Below are positions 1 to 9,039 of a DNA stretch of 64,000 nucleotides, piece after piece (the first letter of the stretch is position 1; each line of letters opens with the position of its first letter). The stretch lies in the NCBI RefSeq assembly GCF_963666145.1, contig NZ_OY762614.1, positions 4,578,501 through 4,642,500 on the forward strand, in the 5' to 3' direction. The translations under genes and the position numbers were made by a program. The stretch comes from an uncultured Desulfobacter sp. (GTDB taxonomy: Bacteria; Desulfobacterota; Desulfobacteria; Desulfobacterales; Desulfobacteraceae). The notes below the pieces were generated by a model. It was not told where the DNA came from. It ran no database searches and saw only the letters and a list, made by a program, of their open reading frames with translations.

Positions 1-408
1 CCGCGTATGCGCGGTGTGGTCGAAAAGTGCTCCTTTTGTTATCACAGGTATCAGCTGGCCCGGGAAAAGGCCATTGTCGAAGACCGTGATATAGAAGAGA
101 TGGAATATCAGACCGCATGTACCACCGCTTGCCCGGCCGGTGCCATTGTGTTTGGTGACCTGAACAATCCTGCTCACAAGGTCCATCAGATTGTTAAGCC
201 CGATCCCCATCCAGACCCCATGAATCACAAGGTTGTGGATAAATCCAGGAACCCGAAAGTTTTCAGACTGCTCGAGCGTCTTGGCACCAACACCAAGGTA
301 TATTACATGTCTGAGCGGGAATGGGTCAGAAAGGCCGGGGACAACTACCTTAAAGGCGAGTGGGAAAATGTTAAAACCCATCATGGGGCGTCTTCATCCC
401 ATGGTTAA
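1..408 (+). CDS. qrcC: QrcC-like iron-sulfur subunit of menaquinone reductase complex (5' end outside window)
   Basis: The reading frame is open from base 1, so this is the C-terminal ~135 residues of a larger protein. It carries the second half of a ferredoxin-type subunit of the DMSO-reductase/PsrB family: a C-x2-C pair (CSFC) near the visible start and a later C-x3-C-P pair (CTTACP) that would complete [4Fe-4S] binding. QrcC passes electrons between the membrane subunit QrcD and the periplasmic QrcA/QrcB in the Qrc complex of sulfate reducers, which links periplasmic c3-type cytochromes to the menaquinone pool. The assignment rests on the following NrfD-like gene 31 bp downstream. A generic PsrB/NrfC-type subunit of another complex is the alternative. 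Confidence 0.75.
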   Translation, partial: PRMRGVVEKCSFCYHRYQLAREKAIVEDRDIEEMEYQTACTTACPAGAIVFGDLNNPAHKVHQIVKPDPHPDPMNHKVVDKSRNPKVFRLLERLGTNTKVYYMSEREWVRKAGDNYLKGEWENVKTHHGASSSHG

Positions 409-439
409 CTTGCATAAAACTATTTAGGAGTAATTAGAT

Positions 440-1696
440 ATGGATGATGCATTAATACCCGAAGGCGCCAAGCGGTGTCCATTCCCAGTATTCATGATTG
501 GGATCCTCATCGTGGGTGCTGTTCTGCTCTGGGGCGTTTATGCCATGTTTCTGTGCTGGTTTAAAGGCCTGAACCAGACCAACATGAACGACTACTACGG
601 ATTTGCCCTGTGGATCTGGGCTGACCTGGCAGTCATTGCTGTTGGTGGCGGCGCGTTTTTTACCGGTCTGTTAAAATACATTTTCAAGGTTGATGAGTTG
701 AAAAATATCATCAACTTTGCCGTGATCATCGGGTTTATCTGCTACAGCTCAGCCCTGTTGATCCTTGCCATTGATATTGGACAGCCGTTGCGCGGCTGGT
801 TTATTTTCTGGCACGCCAATGTGCATTCCATGCTCACAGAGGTGGCCTATTGTCTGTCCTGCTATTTTGCGGTACTGACCATTGAATTTATTCCCAATAT
901 CCTGGAAAACCGCCAGGCCTACAAGGTGCCGTTTTTCCACCATCTGGCCCATAACATGCACGAGGTGATGGCCATTTTTGCTGCCACCGGTGCTTTCTTG
1001 AGTTTTTTCCACCAGGGCTCTTTGGGCGGTGTGGCCGGCGTTATGTTCGGCCGTCCGTTTGCCTACCGTGAAGGGCTTTTGATCTGGCCCTGGACCTTTT
1101 TCCTGTTTACCTGGTCTGCTGCCGCTTTCGGCCCCTGCTTTACGTTGCTGGTGACCAAGATTACAGAAATGATCACCGGTAAAAAGCTGGTTAGCGATAA
1201 GACCGTTAATCTGCTGGCAAAAATTTCCGGGTGGATGATTACCACGTATATCATCGCCAAGATTATTGATACCGTTTACTGGGCATTTGTTACTGCCCCC
1301 TCCATGGGATTTAAACTGAGCCATTTCTACAGCAATAACGGATTCTACGGATACTGGATTTTGATCACTGAAGTGGTTCTGTGCGGTGTTGTACCGGGGC
1401 TGCTCCTGCTGAATAAAAGCACCCGTGAAAATCCGACCACCCGTACCGTAGCCATTATCCTGGGCGTTATCGGTGTGTGTTTAAATCGGTGGGTTATGGT
1501 ACTTCAGATCATGGCTGTGCCTGTGATGTCTTTTGACTCCTGGGCATTGTATATCCCTAGCTGGCAGGAAGTGGCGACCACCATTTTGCCTGTTGCCTAT
1601 GGAATTATCCTGATCGCCGTTGCGTATCGGTATCTGCCGGTATTTCCCCAGGAACTGGAACTTAATGAATCTGCCGATACGGCAGCTCAAAACTAA
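440..1696 (+). CDS. qrcD: QrcD-like NrfD/PsrC-family integral membrane subunit
   Basis: 418-residue protein with about ten hydrophobic membrane segments and no cofactor motif, as expected for the NrfD/PsrC family. It forms the quinone-binding membrane anchor of the Qrc complex, and the FeS subunit gene lies directly upstream. The ATG is preceded by 'aggagtaatt'. Visible features are the N-terminal CPFPVF stretch followed by the first hydrophobic helix, and conserved-looking polar residues in helices such as the AFWHANVHS-type segment (W-H-x-N-x-H around residues 125-132). In known sulfate reducers Qrc is needed for growth on H2 or formate with sulfate. Assignment to Qrc rather than another NrfD complex is inferred from organism type and the partial neighbour. 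Confidence 0.75.
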   Translation: MDDALIPEGAKRCPFPVFMIGILIVGAVLLWGVYAMFLCWFKGLNQTNMNDYYGFALWIWADLAVIAVGGGAFFTGLLKYIFKVDELKNIINFAVIIGFICYSSALLILAIDIGQPLRGWFIFWHANVHSMLTEVAYCLSCYFAVLTIEFIPNILENRQAYKVPFFHHLAHNMHEVMAIFAATGAFLSFFHQGSLGGVAGVMFGRPFAYREGLLIWPWTFFLFTWSAAAFGPCFTLLVTKITEMITGKKLVSDKTVNLLAKISGWMITTYIIAKIIDTVYWAFVTAPSMGFKLSHFYSNNGFYGYWILITEVVLCGVVPGLLLLNKSTRENPTTRTVAIILGVIGVCLNRWVMVLQIMAVPVMSFDSWALYIPSWQEVATTILPVAYGIILIAVAYRYLPVFPQELELNESADTAAQN

Positions 1697-1710
1697 TAAA
1701 GGAGGTTTTC

Positions 1711-1869
1711 ATGTTTCCCTTTTGTTTTGAATGGGCCTGGGACATCGGCCATGCAATTTTCTTCGGTGGATTCTGGTATGCCATCTCCATTTTAGGGGCA
1801 GGCATGACCTACTGCATTCTTAAGGCAGCCTATGACACGGTCAACGATAAAGGCGGCTCCCATCATTAG
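1711..1869 (+). CDS. 52-residue single-span membrane protein downstream of qrcD
   Basis: Short gene with an excellent ribosome binding site (aaaggaggttttc, 4 bp before ATG) starting 14 bp after the qrcD stop. It encodes MFPFCFEWAWDIGHAIFF..., a Trp/Phe-rich N-terminus followed by one hydrophobic helix (about residues 13-37) and a short charged tail ending Gly-Gly-Ser-His-His. The only terminator of the operon lies just after it, so it is transcribed with the Qrc genes. The Shine-Dalgarno quality, operon position and compositional match to a membrane peptide all argue that it is real. It may be an accessory or assembly subunit of the complex; no named family is recognised. Confidence 0.7.
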   Translation: MFPFCFEWAWDIGHAIFFGGFWYAISILGAGMTYCILKAAYDTVNDKGGSHH

Positions 1870-1893
1870 AAATTGCTGATTAAGTAGAACCCT

Positions 1894-1939
1894 AAAAAAA
1901 GGCGGAGTTTTAACCTGAAAGTTAAAACTCCGCCTTTTT
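1894..1939. terminator. Strong bidirectional intrinsic terminator
   Basis: Perfect 14-bp GC-containing stem (1901-1914 with 1921-1934), hexaloop ctgaaa, flanked by A7 on the left and T5 on the right, so it can end both the plus-strand qrc operon and the minus-strand fliD transcript that converge here. Confidence 0.9.
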
Positions 1940-1973
1940 ATACTTATATCTGTGAAATGATAAAAATACGTCT

Positions 1974-4019
1974 TTAGTCTTTATTTGTGGACGACATCAT
2001 TGTATCGATGTAGCTTTGTGTATTGGCAATTTCTGAAAGATATGAGTCCAGTGCCGTGTATTCGGCTGCCATCCGTTCGTATTTTTTTTCAATGCGCACC
2101 ATATCCTCTTGATAATCATCTCCAAGTCGGGTCACCTTATCTTCAAGGGTATCAATTTCGTCTTGAAGATAGCCGCCGGACAAGGCATAGCTGCCAAAGG
2201 AGTCGTTGAGGGTATCGCCTAATCCCTCAACATCATCGGTGCCCTTAAGCAGAGCAACGATGTCATCATAACTGCTGCTTAAAACTTCATTCAGTGCATC
2301 TTCGTCCAGGGTCATGGTGCCGTCTCTATTGATTTCAATGCCCAGGTCCAGCAGGGAGGTGATGGCACTGTTTGTATCCACAGTGGTGGTGAACAGATCC
2401 TGCATGGTCTGCTTCAAGGTTCTAACCGTGGAGCTCTGGGCCAGGGGACCCCAGGATTCTTCGTCTTCGCTGTAATCATCGTTTTCATCAATTTCAGCCA
2501 TAAGCGCATTGTAGGTCTCTACAAGTGACGTTAATTCCGCCACAATGTCTTCGGTATCATTTTCTACGGTAAATGTAGATGCGCCTGTGGAATAGAGTTT
2601 TAATGATACACCTTCTATAATGTCATCAATACCTTTGTTTTCCTGGCGCTGGTAGGTGTTGCCGTCAACAGTAAGCATGGCATTGAGCGAGGCGTCCATT
2701 GGTGTTATGGTTTGATTGTTGGTGAATCCCAGAGTGGCGGCTGCCGTACTGCCCGCATCTTCCCAGTTTATGGTCACACTTTCAAGGGTCCCGGCCTGGG
2801 AAACGGACATTAAACCTGTATCTGGGTCAATTTCTACCTGGTAATCCGAATCATTTCCGTTCACTTTGGATGCATTTTCCAATGCTTTTTCGACTGCTTT
2901 GGCAAGCTCTTCAGCTGTTCCGTAATCGCCTGCTTTAATTTCTGCGCTTAAAGACACAGCTTCTCCGTCTTCATTCACCTCTTCGAATGCAATGGCATTG
3001 TTTGTACCGTCAATGGTTACCGCCGTTTCAAAGGAGATGGCGTTCTCCCCGGTCATCGTGTACCCTTTACCATTTTCTTCTTTTAACCCTAACCCGTCAG
3101 GCTGGCTGATGATGTTAATTCTGTTGTCTTCTCCGGTGGTATCTGCTTTGAGAACCAGCTGATATGGGTTATCCCCTGTGCCGGTGTAAATAACCGTTGC
3201 CGTAACACCTGGATTATCTTCGGCATCATTAATGCGCGTTGCTAAGTTTTTGAGGGAGGTTTCAGCCGGTACCGAGAGGGTAAAAACCTCACCATCACCC
3301 ACAGTGAAAGAGAGTTCTTCTTTGGGTGCCGTAAACGAGCTAACCCCTTCCGAACCTACTATATCCACACGGCCATCTTCTCCTGTTTCACCGGTGGCGG
3401 ACTCTATTTGAATATGCATACCGTCTTCATCTGCGTAGGTAGACGCGGTTACATATTGACTTATGTCTGCATCATCATTGATGGCGGAAAGCAGTTCATC
3501 AACGCTCATGCCGCCTGCGGTGCCGGTGATGGTGAATGTCTGCGGGCTATCTTCGTTTCCGTAATTGATCGTCAGTGTCTGACCCTCTTCAAGCACCATA
3601 TCCGTCCCGTCAATGTAAGTGTCGCTGGATTGCTGGGTGGTAGGCACATAGACAGTGGCTGATTCGGAAGCAAAGCCATCTGACTTGTATGAACTGGCAG
3701 ACGCAAGCCGGGTCGTGGTCACGGTGTGGCTCCCGGTGGCTGTTCCGTCAAGGACTGTTGCAGTGGCTACATCTTCATTGGATGAAGTTACGTTTCGATA
3801 CAGGTATGTGGAAGATAAAGAGAGATTCAACGCACTGGATTTCATGGACAAAAGCTGGCTTTGGACCGAAGAGAGCGCTTCTTCTTTGGCCTGCAGTTCT
3901 TCAATATCATCCAGCGCCATTCCTGCAATGGTTTCATCGGCTTCCCGCTGGGTGTCTAACAGACTTTGAAGATCAAGGTCGGACCCAAGTCCAAGTGAGG
4001 TGATGGTGCCGGTTGCCAT
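1974..4019 (-). CDS. fliD: Flagellar filament cap / hook-associated protein 2 (FliD)
   Basis: 681 residues. The N-terminus MATGTITSLGLGSDLDLQSLLDT matches the conserved FliD start (x-G-hydrophobic-G-S-G-hydrophobic-D), and the C-terminal ~180 residues form the coiled-coil-rich FliD_C region ending near the Asn-Thr-x-Ser-Tyr-Ile motif. It caps the growing filament and folds exported flagellin. Typical FliD is 450-500 residues; the excess lies in the middle, where two 'IN motif' segments (around residues 150-210 and 235-295) and a ~100-residue module (about nt 2725-3030) are inserted. That last module also occurs twice in FlgL. The start is supported by aaggag 8 bp upstream. It is transcribed alone, opposite to the other hook genes. 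Confidence 0.9.
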   Translation of the reverse strand: MATGTITSLGLGSDLDLQSLLDTQREADETIAGMALDDIEELQAKEEALSSVQSQLLSMKSSALNLSLSSTYLYRNVTSSNEDVATATVLDGTATGSHTVTTTRLASASSYKSDGFASESATVYVPTTQQSSDTYIDGTDMVLEEGQTLTINYGNEDSPQTFTITGTAGGMSVDELLSAINDDADISQYVTASTYADEDGMHIQIESATGETGEDGRVDIVGSEGVSSFTAPKEELSFTVGDGEVFTLSVPAETSLKNLATRINDAEDNPGVTATVIYTGTGDNPYQLVLKADTTGEDNRINIISQPDGLGLKEENGKGYTMTGENAISFETAVTIDGTNNAIAFEEVNEDGEAVSLSAEIKAGDYGTAEELAKAVEKALENASKVNGNDSDYQVEIDPDTGLMSVSQAGTLESVTINWEDAGSTAAATLGFTNNQTITPMDASLNAMLTVDGNTYQRQENKGIDDIIEGVSLKLYSTGASTFTVENDTEDIVAELTSLVETYNALMAEIDENDDYSEDEESWGPLAQSSTVRTLKQTMQDLFTTTVDTNSAITSLLDLGIEINRDGTMTLDEDALNEVLSSSYDDIVALLKGTDDVEGLGDTLNDSFGSYALSGGYLQDEIDTLEDKVTRLGDDYQEDMVRIEKKYERMAAEYTALDSYLSEIANTQSYIDTMMSSTNKD

Positions 4020-4641
4020 GATATTTCTCCTTAAAGTTGTATCTGCTTTTGACAGGCAAATTCTTCCGAGTGATGAATCTGGTATCGCCCTGGGTTTGTA
4101 TATCCTTTAGATGGGAAAATATCGACCTTATGAAATATTTCAATAAATTAGGTTTTAAAATATGATTTTTTAGATGAATATACAATTGGTTATCATAAAC
4201 TAAAAATATGATATTTTTTTGTTAAATTTTATCTTGGTGCCGGCCGAGACCATCTGTCACCTCAATTAAATCATTGGAATAGGTAAAAAATTCCAGGTTT
4301 AAAATACAGAACCGCGATGGTTATTATTGGTTAATAAAAATATGTGTAAAAAGTTATATCATCAGATTAATGCTAATCGTCTGGATGCTATTATTTTGTA
4401 TAATCAAATAGATTATAAGGTTTTTGCTTTTTTCGCGGAACTTTTTTAAAACTAAACATTTGATATAAATATATACATCCGGTCTGTAATGCTTCTGGGT
4501 AGATCATTTAGGCACTTTTCTTGGTTTTGATTAAGATCAAGATAAAACCGCCAGTAAGATTTGAATCAGTGGTTTTGGTTTTTTTAAAACAATAAACCAA
4601 TCATTGACACCATTAAATAAAAACAACCAGAGGAGGCAGGC
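4020..4641. other. AT-rich divergent intergenic region between fliD and flgD
   Basis: 622 bp without a credible gene on either strand. It must hold the promoters of fliD (leftward) and of the flgD-flgE-flgN-flgK-flgL run (rightward). It is clearly more AT-rich than the flanking genes, and the only site I would nominate is the sigma-54-like element listed separately. No long inverted repeat or structured RNA is evident. Confidence 0.6.
4510..4525 (+). promoter_or_regulatory. Weak sigma-54-like promoter candidate for flgD operon
   Basis: aGGCACttttcTTGGt matches the -24 half (GGCAC) and most of the -12 half, but has GG where GC is required at -12. It lies about 115 bp upstream of the flgD start. 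Sigma-54 control of hook genes is common in flagellated proteobacteria, but the imperfect -12 makes this tentative. Confidence 0.25.
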
Positions 4642-5757
4642 ATGTCTGATAGTTCGATAATATCGTCACTGAACAGCGGCTATGAGGCTTATGATGCAAA
4701 GAAAACCTCAACAAGTGACTCGGACACAAACAATTCATTGGGCAACGAAGAGTTCTTAACGCTTCTTGTGGCCCAGCTTGAAAATCAGAATCCTCTTGAT
4801 CCCGCAGATACGGAACAGTTCACGGACCAGTTGGCCCAGTTTTCTCAGGTTGAACAGTTGATTAATGTTAACGATAAACTTGATGAAATGGTAGCTGGTG
4901 CTCAGGCTTCCGGAAGCAATACCGATGTTAATTCCTTTGTAGGAAAGAACGTAACCGCAAAAGTCACTTCTATGACCATAGAAGACGGTGCTGTAACACC
5001 CGGATTTTATGAGGTTGATGAACCGTCCGAAGTCCTTGTTTATGTGTATGATTCAGATGGAACCAAGGTTGCGACACTGTCCCAGGGTGAGGTTACGGCC
5101 GGAGCCTATCTGGTCTCCTGGGATGGCACGGATGATGCGGGTAACAGTCTGGATGACGGTATATATTCCTATGTGGTCATGGCCAATTCCGGGGACGGTT
5201 ACCAGGAGGTGGAATCCTATCTGTCCGGTACCGTGGATGCGGTTTCCTACCAGGATGGTAAAGGATACCTCGTGATCAGCGGCGTTTTGATCGACCCGGA
5301 TAATGTCACCACCGTAACCGCTTCTTCGTCCTCGTCTTCCAGTAATTCAACTTCTATTCTTGAATATCTGGGCACCACAGTCTCTTCCAGTTATCCAATT
5401 GTTCAGGTGGACGATGGTAAGGTTCTGGGTGATCCTCTCAGCTTTAGTTTGACAGCGTCTTCTGATGTTACCGTGACAATTTATAATTCGGATGATGAAA
5501 AAGTTGACACCATTGAGATATCAGCGGATGACACAACCACCGGAGACAATGAGGTCACCTGGGACGGGCTTACAAGCAACGGCTACGCCAGTTCTGACGG
5601 ACTTTATTACTATACGGTAACTGCAGATACGGGTACGGCCTCCACCGCTATTTCCGGAGAGGTCAGCGCCATCACTTCCGTGGACGGCACCCAATATCTT
5701 GAAATTGGAGATACCGGACGTCTGGTATCTGTATCAAGCATCACTGCAGTTAAATAA
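4642..5757 (+). CDS. flgD: Flagellar hook assembly (scaffold) protein FlgD with duplicated Ig-like domain
   Basis: 371 residues, against about 230 in enterobacteria. Residues ~30-85 carry the FlgD N-terminal signature (N-x-F-L-T-L-L-V-A-Q-L-x-N-Q-x-P-L-D-P), required for cap formation at the hook tip. The C-terminal FlgD Ig/tudor unit is present twice: one copy has W-D-G at residue 160 and the other at residue 307, each followed by a D-G-I/L-Y-x-Y strand. They are separated by a Ser-rich linker at ~228-235. FlgD directs polymerisation of FlgE and is absent from the finished flagellum. The ATG is preceded by agaggaggcagg. It is the first gene of the hook run, 73 bp before flgE. Confidence 0.9.
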   Translation: MSDSSIISSLNSGYEAYDAKKTSTSDSDTNNSLGNEEFLTLLVAQLENQNPLDPADTEQFTDQLAQFSQVEQLINVNDKLDEMVAGAQASGSNTDVNSFVGKNVTAKVTSMTIEDGAVTPGFYEVDEPSEVLVYVYDSDGTKVATLSQGEVTAGAYLVSWDGTDDAGNSLDDGIYSYVVMANSGDGYQEVESYLSGTVDAVSYQDGKGYLVISGVLIDPDNVTTVTASSSSSSSNSTSILEYLGTTVSSSYPIVQVDDGKVLGDPLSFSLTASSDVTVTIYNSDDEKVDTIEISADDTTTGDNEVTWDGLTSNGYASSDGLYYYTVTADTGTASTAISGEVSAITSVDGTQYLEIGDTGRLVSVSSITAVK

Positions 5758-5830
5758 AAAAACAGGCAGGTCTGCAAATTTACAGAATCTGCCCAAGCAA
5801 TAGAACTTTACACATGTAAAGGAGGAACCC

Positions 5831-8533
5831 ATGTCATTAAGCAGTTCCCTTTATGCCGGCACAAGCGGCCTGGGCAATACAGGCAACGCACTTCAGGTCA
5901 CAAGTAATAATATATCAAACATCAATACACTTGGGTTTAAAAAGGGAACCGCCACCTTTGCCGATACCCTTTACCAGGCTATCGGCACCAATGCAGGTGC
6001 TTCCCAGGTGGGGCTCGGCATGAACGTTGACAATGTGGCCGCGGTGTTCACCGACGGCTCCCTTGAAACCACAAGTAATGCGACGGATCTTGCCATTGGC
6101 GGAGACGGGTTTTTTATCGTTTCCGAATTGGGATCTGAAGAAACTTATTATACAAGGGCCGGCAATTTCTCGTTTAATGAAAGCGGCGCGCTTGTCACTT
6201 CAGGAGGCTATATCCTCCAGGGCTGGTATGTTGATGCCAATACCGATGAATCATACGGTGCTATTACCGACCTGATATTGACCGAGTTTACAAGTCCGCC
6301 GGATGATACGGAGGAAGTCACGGTTATTACCAATCTGGATTCGCGTGCCGAGTCTCTTTCCACGGTTTTATCCAATTTGTTTGAACATAATACCGACACC
6401 GGCATTTCAATGAATTCCGGCGGCTACGAATACCAGACTGTGGTCACAGTTTATGATTCTCTGGGCTCTTCCCATGAAGTCACGGTTTATTATGATAAGA
6501 AATCCGATACCGACTGGGAATATGTCATTACCAGTAATCCCAACGAAGACAAGCGATCCCTTGTGGCAGGTACGGACGCTGCAGGGCTTCTGGCAAGGGG
6601 CACCATAGCCTTTTCAGAAAGCTCCGGTGAAATCGTTTCCATTACCATGGAAGAACTTACCGGTATCATCGGTAACGTGGATGTATCCGGCAACAATTCC
6701 ATAGAAAATGTTCACTTTGAAATCGAAGATTCCGAGGCCATTCAACTGGATGGTTACGGCGTTTCAATGTCTTTTGATGGGGATAAATGGATTCTTGATG
6801 ATACAAACCTGCCCAGTTCCTATAAGGATGCAGAGATTATCTATTCCGATGCGACAACCGTTTATCTTGTGCTCGATCCCACTTCCAGCGGCGGAACCAA
6901 AGAGGCCGATGTAAAGATTTCCCTGGACGAATATGCCATGGCAGGGGATACCCTCACCTTTGATGTTAACGATCCCACGGCACTTCATGTTCAGGACATT
7001 AAAAATGCAGTTTACGATGGCGATGCATACAACAATACGACTATCTCCATTAACGATCCCGGTGTAATGACAACAGATGCTCAAAACCTTTCCCTTATTT
7101 GGAATCCGTACACGGAAACCTGGGCCTGGAGCAATCCGGTCGGTGCATATGACGCCGCCACCCTGGCAAGCGATGTGGGGGGAATCGGCACGTATACTTA
7201 TATCAATGATGCTGACAGTGCGGCAACCATGACTATGGTGGCTGATGTTAGCTTGTATTGGGACGCCGGCACAACCTCATGGGTTTGGAATGAATCATTA
7301 AAAAATGATGATCTCACTGTTGATACAGCGAATACTGATTTTAATGATGTGGGCATAACCGTCGTGGACTCATCCAGTTTAGACGGTGCTGCGATCCTGG
7401 CTGGTAATTATACCCTTACATGGGATGATGCCTCCGGGGCCTGGATTACAACGAACCCGATTGGTGCTACCATAACTGTTACGGGCAGTGGAGACACTTA
7501 TGAGATGGTAATCGATACGGCTTCCGGCGATACTTCCACCATAGAAATTTCCCTTGATGCGGACCTCGACTCTACGAATGACGATGGTAAGGTTATTACC
7601 TTTGCAATCGCATCTACCCCCCCTGAAGAATATGCCCAGGCTCAAATATCCACCGTTAGTCACGACGAGTTGCAAATTGATTTTGACAATGATGGTACTG
7701 ATGATCTTAATATAACCGGCTTAACTGCTGAAACAAACTTCACGTTTAGTGTGGATCCTGATACCCCGCCGTCTGAATACAGCAATGCCACCATTTCAGG
7801 TGACGCCACATATTGTTCCATCGACCTTGACGGGTCCGGCAATGAAGATGACAAGCAGGACATTGTCTTCACATTTGAAACGGATTTGAAAAACGGTACG
7901 GACACGGATCCTCTGGAGGATAGAAGTGTCATTACTTTTGACATTGCAGGCTCCACTGCATGGCGCACTGTGGCAACCGATGAGGCGAAGGACACCGGCT
8001 ATTACAAATTTACGGCTGATTTTCTCGGGGGCCAGTTCGGTGTGACGGAAACCGACATTTCGTTTAATATCGGATCGAAGTTTGACGGCAACAACTGGGT
8101 TAATGCCTCCTTATCCTCAACCCAGTACGCCACCTCTTCCTCCACCATATACCAGGATGCCGACGGTTATGCCTCAGGGGATTTGACCGGTATTGGGGTG
8201 GACTCCTCGGGCCTTGTTACCGGCTCCTATTCAAATGGTCAGGATCTTGCCTTGTTTATGGTCGCCCTTGCAGACTTTAACAATCCAAACGGCCTTGAAA
8301 ATGAGGGTGGAAATCTTTATTCCGCAACAACGGACAGCGGGGCCGCCATCACCAATAAACCCGGTGATAACGGGCTGGGCACCCTCTCATCCTATGCCCT
8401 TGAGATGTCCAACGTGGATATTTCCGAGGAATTTGTCAACATGATCGAACTGCAGACAGCCTATGAAGCCAATGCGAAAATCATCAGCACCGTGGACGAG
8501 ATGATGAGCACGGTCATCGGCATGAAGCGTTAG
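5831..8533 (+). CDS. flgE: Flagellar hook protein FlgE, greatly enlarged
   Basis: 900 residues compared with about 400 in E. coli. N-terminal D0 (SLSSSLYAGTSGL..., N-N-I-S-N-I-N-T-x-G-F) and C-terminal D0 (S-N-V-D-I-S-E-E-F-V-N-M-I, then Q-T-A-Y-E-A-N-A-K) are canonical for FlgE/FlgF/FlgG rod-hook proteins; length and position after flgD make it the hook subunit. Between them lies a ~600-residue Asp/Thr-rich insertion of beta modules with recurrent L-x-W...W-x-x-N-P-x-G-A units (nt ~7085, 7246, 7405) and D-x-D-x-D-G loops that could bind calcium. The RBS aaaggagg is at 5819-5826. The 73-bp gap before it holds a modest hairpin (5765-5793). Confidence 0.9.
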   Translation: MSLSSSLYAGTSGLGNTGNALQVTSNNISNINTLGFKKGTATFADTLYQAIGTNAGASQVGLGMNVDNVAAVFTDGSLETTSNATDLAIGGDGFFIVSELGSEETYYTRAGNFSFNESGALVTSGGYILQGWYVDANTDESYGAITDLILTEFTSPPDDTEEVTVITNLDSRAESLSTVLSNLFEHNTDTGISMNSGGYEYQTVVTVYDSLGSSHEVTVYYDKKSDTDWEYVITSNPNEDKRSLVAGTDAAGLLARGTIAFSESSGEIVSITMEELTGIIGNVDVSGNNSIENVHFEIEDSEAIQLDGYGVSMSFDGDKWILDDTNLPSSYKDAEIIYSDATTVYLVLDPTSSGGTKEADVKISLDEYAMAGDTLTFDVNDPTALHVQDIKNAVYDGDAYNNTTISINDPGVMTTDAQNLSLIWNPYTETWAWSNPVGAYDAATLASDVGGIGTYTYINDADSAATMTMVADVSLYWDAGTTSWVWNESLKNDDLTVDTANTDFNDVGITVVDSSSLDGAAILAGNYTLTWDDASGAWITTNPIGATITVTGSGDTYEMVIDTASGDTSTIEISLDADLDSTNDDGKVITFAIASTPPEEYAQAQISTVSHDELQIDFDNDGTDDLNITGLTAETNFTFSVDPDTPPSEYSNATISGDATYCSIDLDGSGNEDDKQDIVFTFETDLKNGTDTDPLEDRSVITFDIAGSTAWRTVATDEAKDTGYYKFTADFLGGQFGVTETDISFNIGSKFDGNNWVNASLSSTQYATSSSTIYQDADGYASGDLTGIGVDSSGLVTGSYSNGQDLALFMVALADFNNPNGLENEGGNLYSATTDSGAAITNKPGDNGLGTLSSYALEMSNVDISEEFVNMIELQTAYEANAKIISTVDEMMSTVIGMKR

Positions 8534-8553
8534 AAAGGAATGAGGGTGGCATC

Positions 8554-9039
8554 ATGATAGATCTCCGGGATAAACAAGAAATGATCATTGATTCTGTGAC
8601 GGTTCTTGAACAAAAAATGGTCAAGATGCGGGCGTGTCATAAGGCGTTGCGTCACATCCTGGAGGCTGAATATGTCGCGGGTACGTCCTATGATTCTAAA
8701 TCCTTGAAAAAGCTGATCCTGAGAAAACGTAATTGTGCGAATCGGTTTGAGTCCCTTGTTGCTTCCACAAACGCGCATATCGGCAGGATGACCCGGCAAA
8801 AAATGCCTGCCGCCATGCCCGACACCCTTGCGGGTCATGTGAAAATGATTCAGGGATTAACGCCGGATGAGCAAGAGACGTTGGTGGGCCTTGCAAATGA
8901 TCTGGAACAAAGACACAAGGAACTAATGTCCGCCGCCGCCCGCAACGCTTTGATGTTTAAACGTGTGATCGCCCGCCTGGCTGCCGCATCCAGGTATGTT
9001 GACCACAAAGGATATGGGGGACGCCATGAGCAGTCTTAA
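8554..9039 (+). CDS. FlgN-like flagellar export chaperone candidate
   Basis: 161 residues, predicted almost wholly helical and rich in Lys/Arg/Leu. It lies between flgE and flgK, and its last 14 bp overlap the flgK start. FlgN, the secretion chaperone for FlgK and FlgL, is the usual small helical protein at this place. The helical N-terminal part (residues 1-60) and a second long helix around 115-150 fit that fold. Sequence identity to classical FlgN is not obvious by eye, so the call depends on synteny, size and composition. It is translated from an ATG with 'gagggtggcatc' upstream. Confidence 0.55.
   Translation: MIDLRDKQEMIIDSVTVLEQKMVKMRACHKALRHILEAEYVAGTSYDSKSLKKLILRKRNCANRFESLVASTNAHIGRMTRQKMPAAMPDTLAGHVKMIQGLTPDEQETLVGLANDLEQRHKELMSAAARNALMFKRVIARLAAASRYVDHKGYGGRHEQS

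Noticed and set aside
749..1324. 191-codon minus-strand frame inside qrcD
   Set aside because: It is antisense to a well-supported membrane protein, shows no family pattern and lacks a ribosome binding site; the same holds for the many antisense frames inside the flagellar and liv genes.
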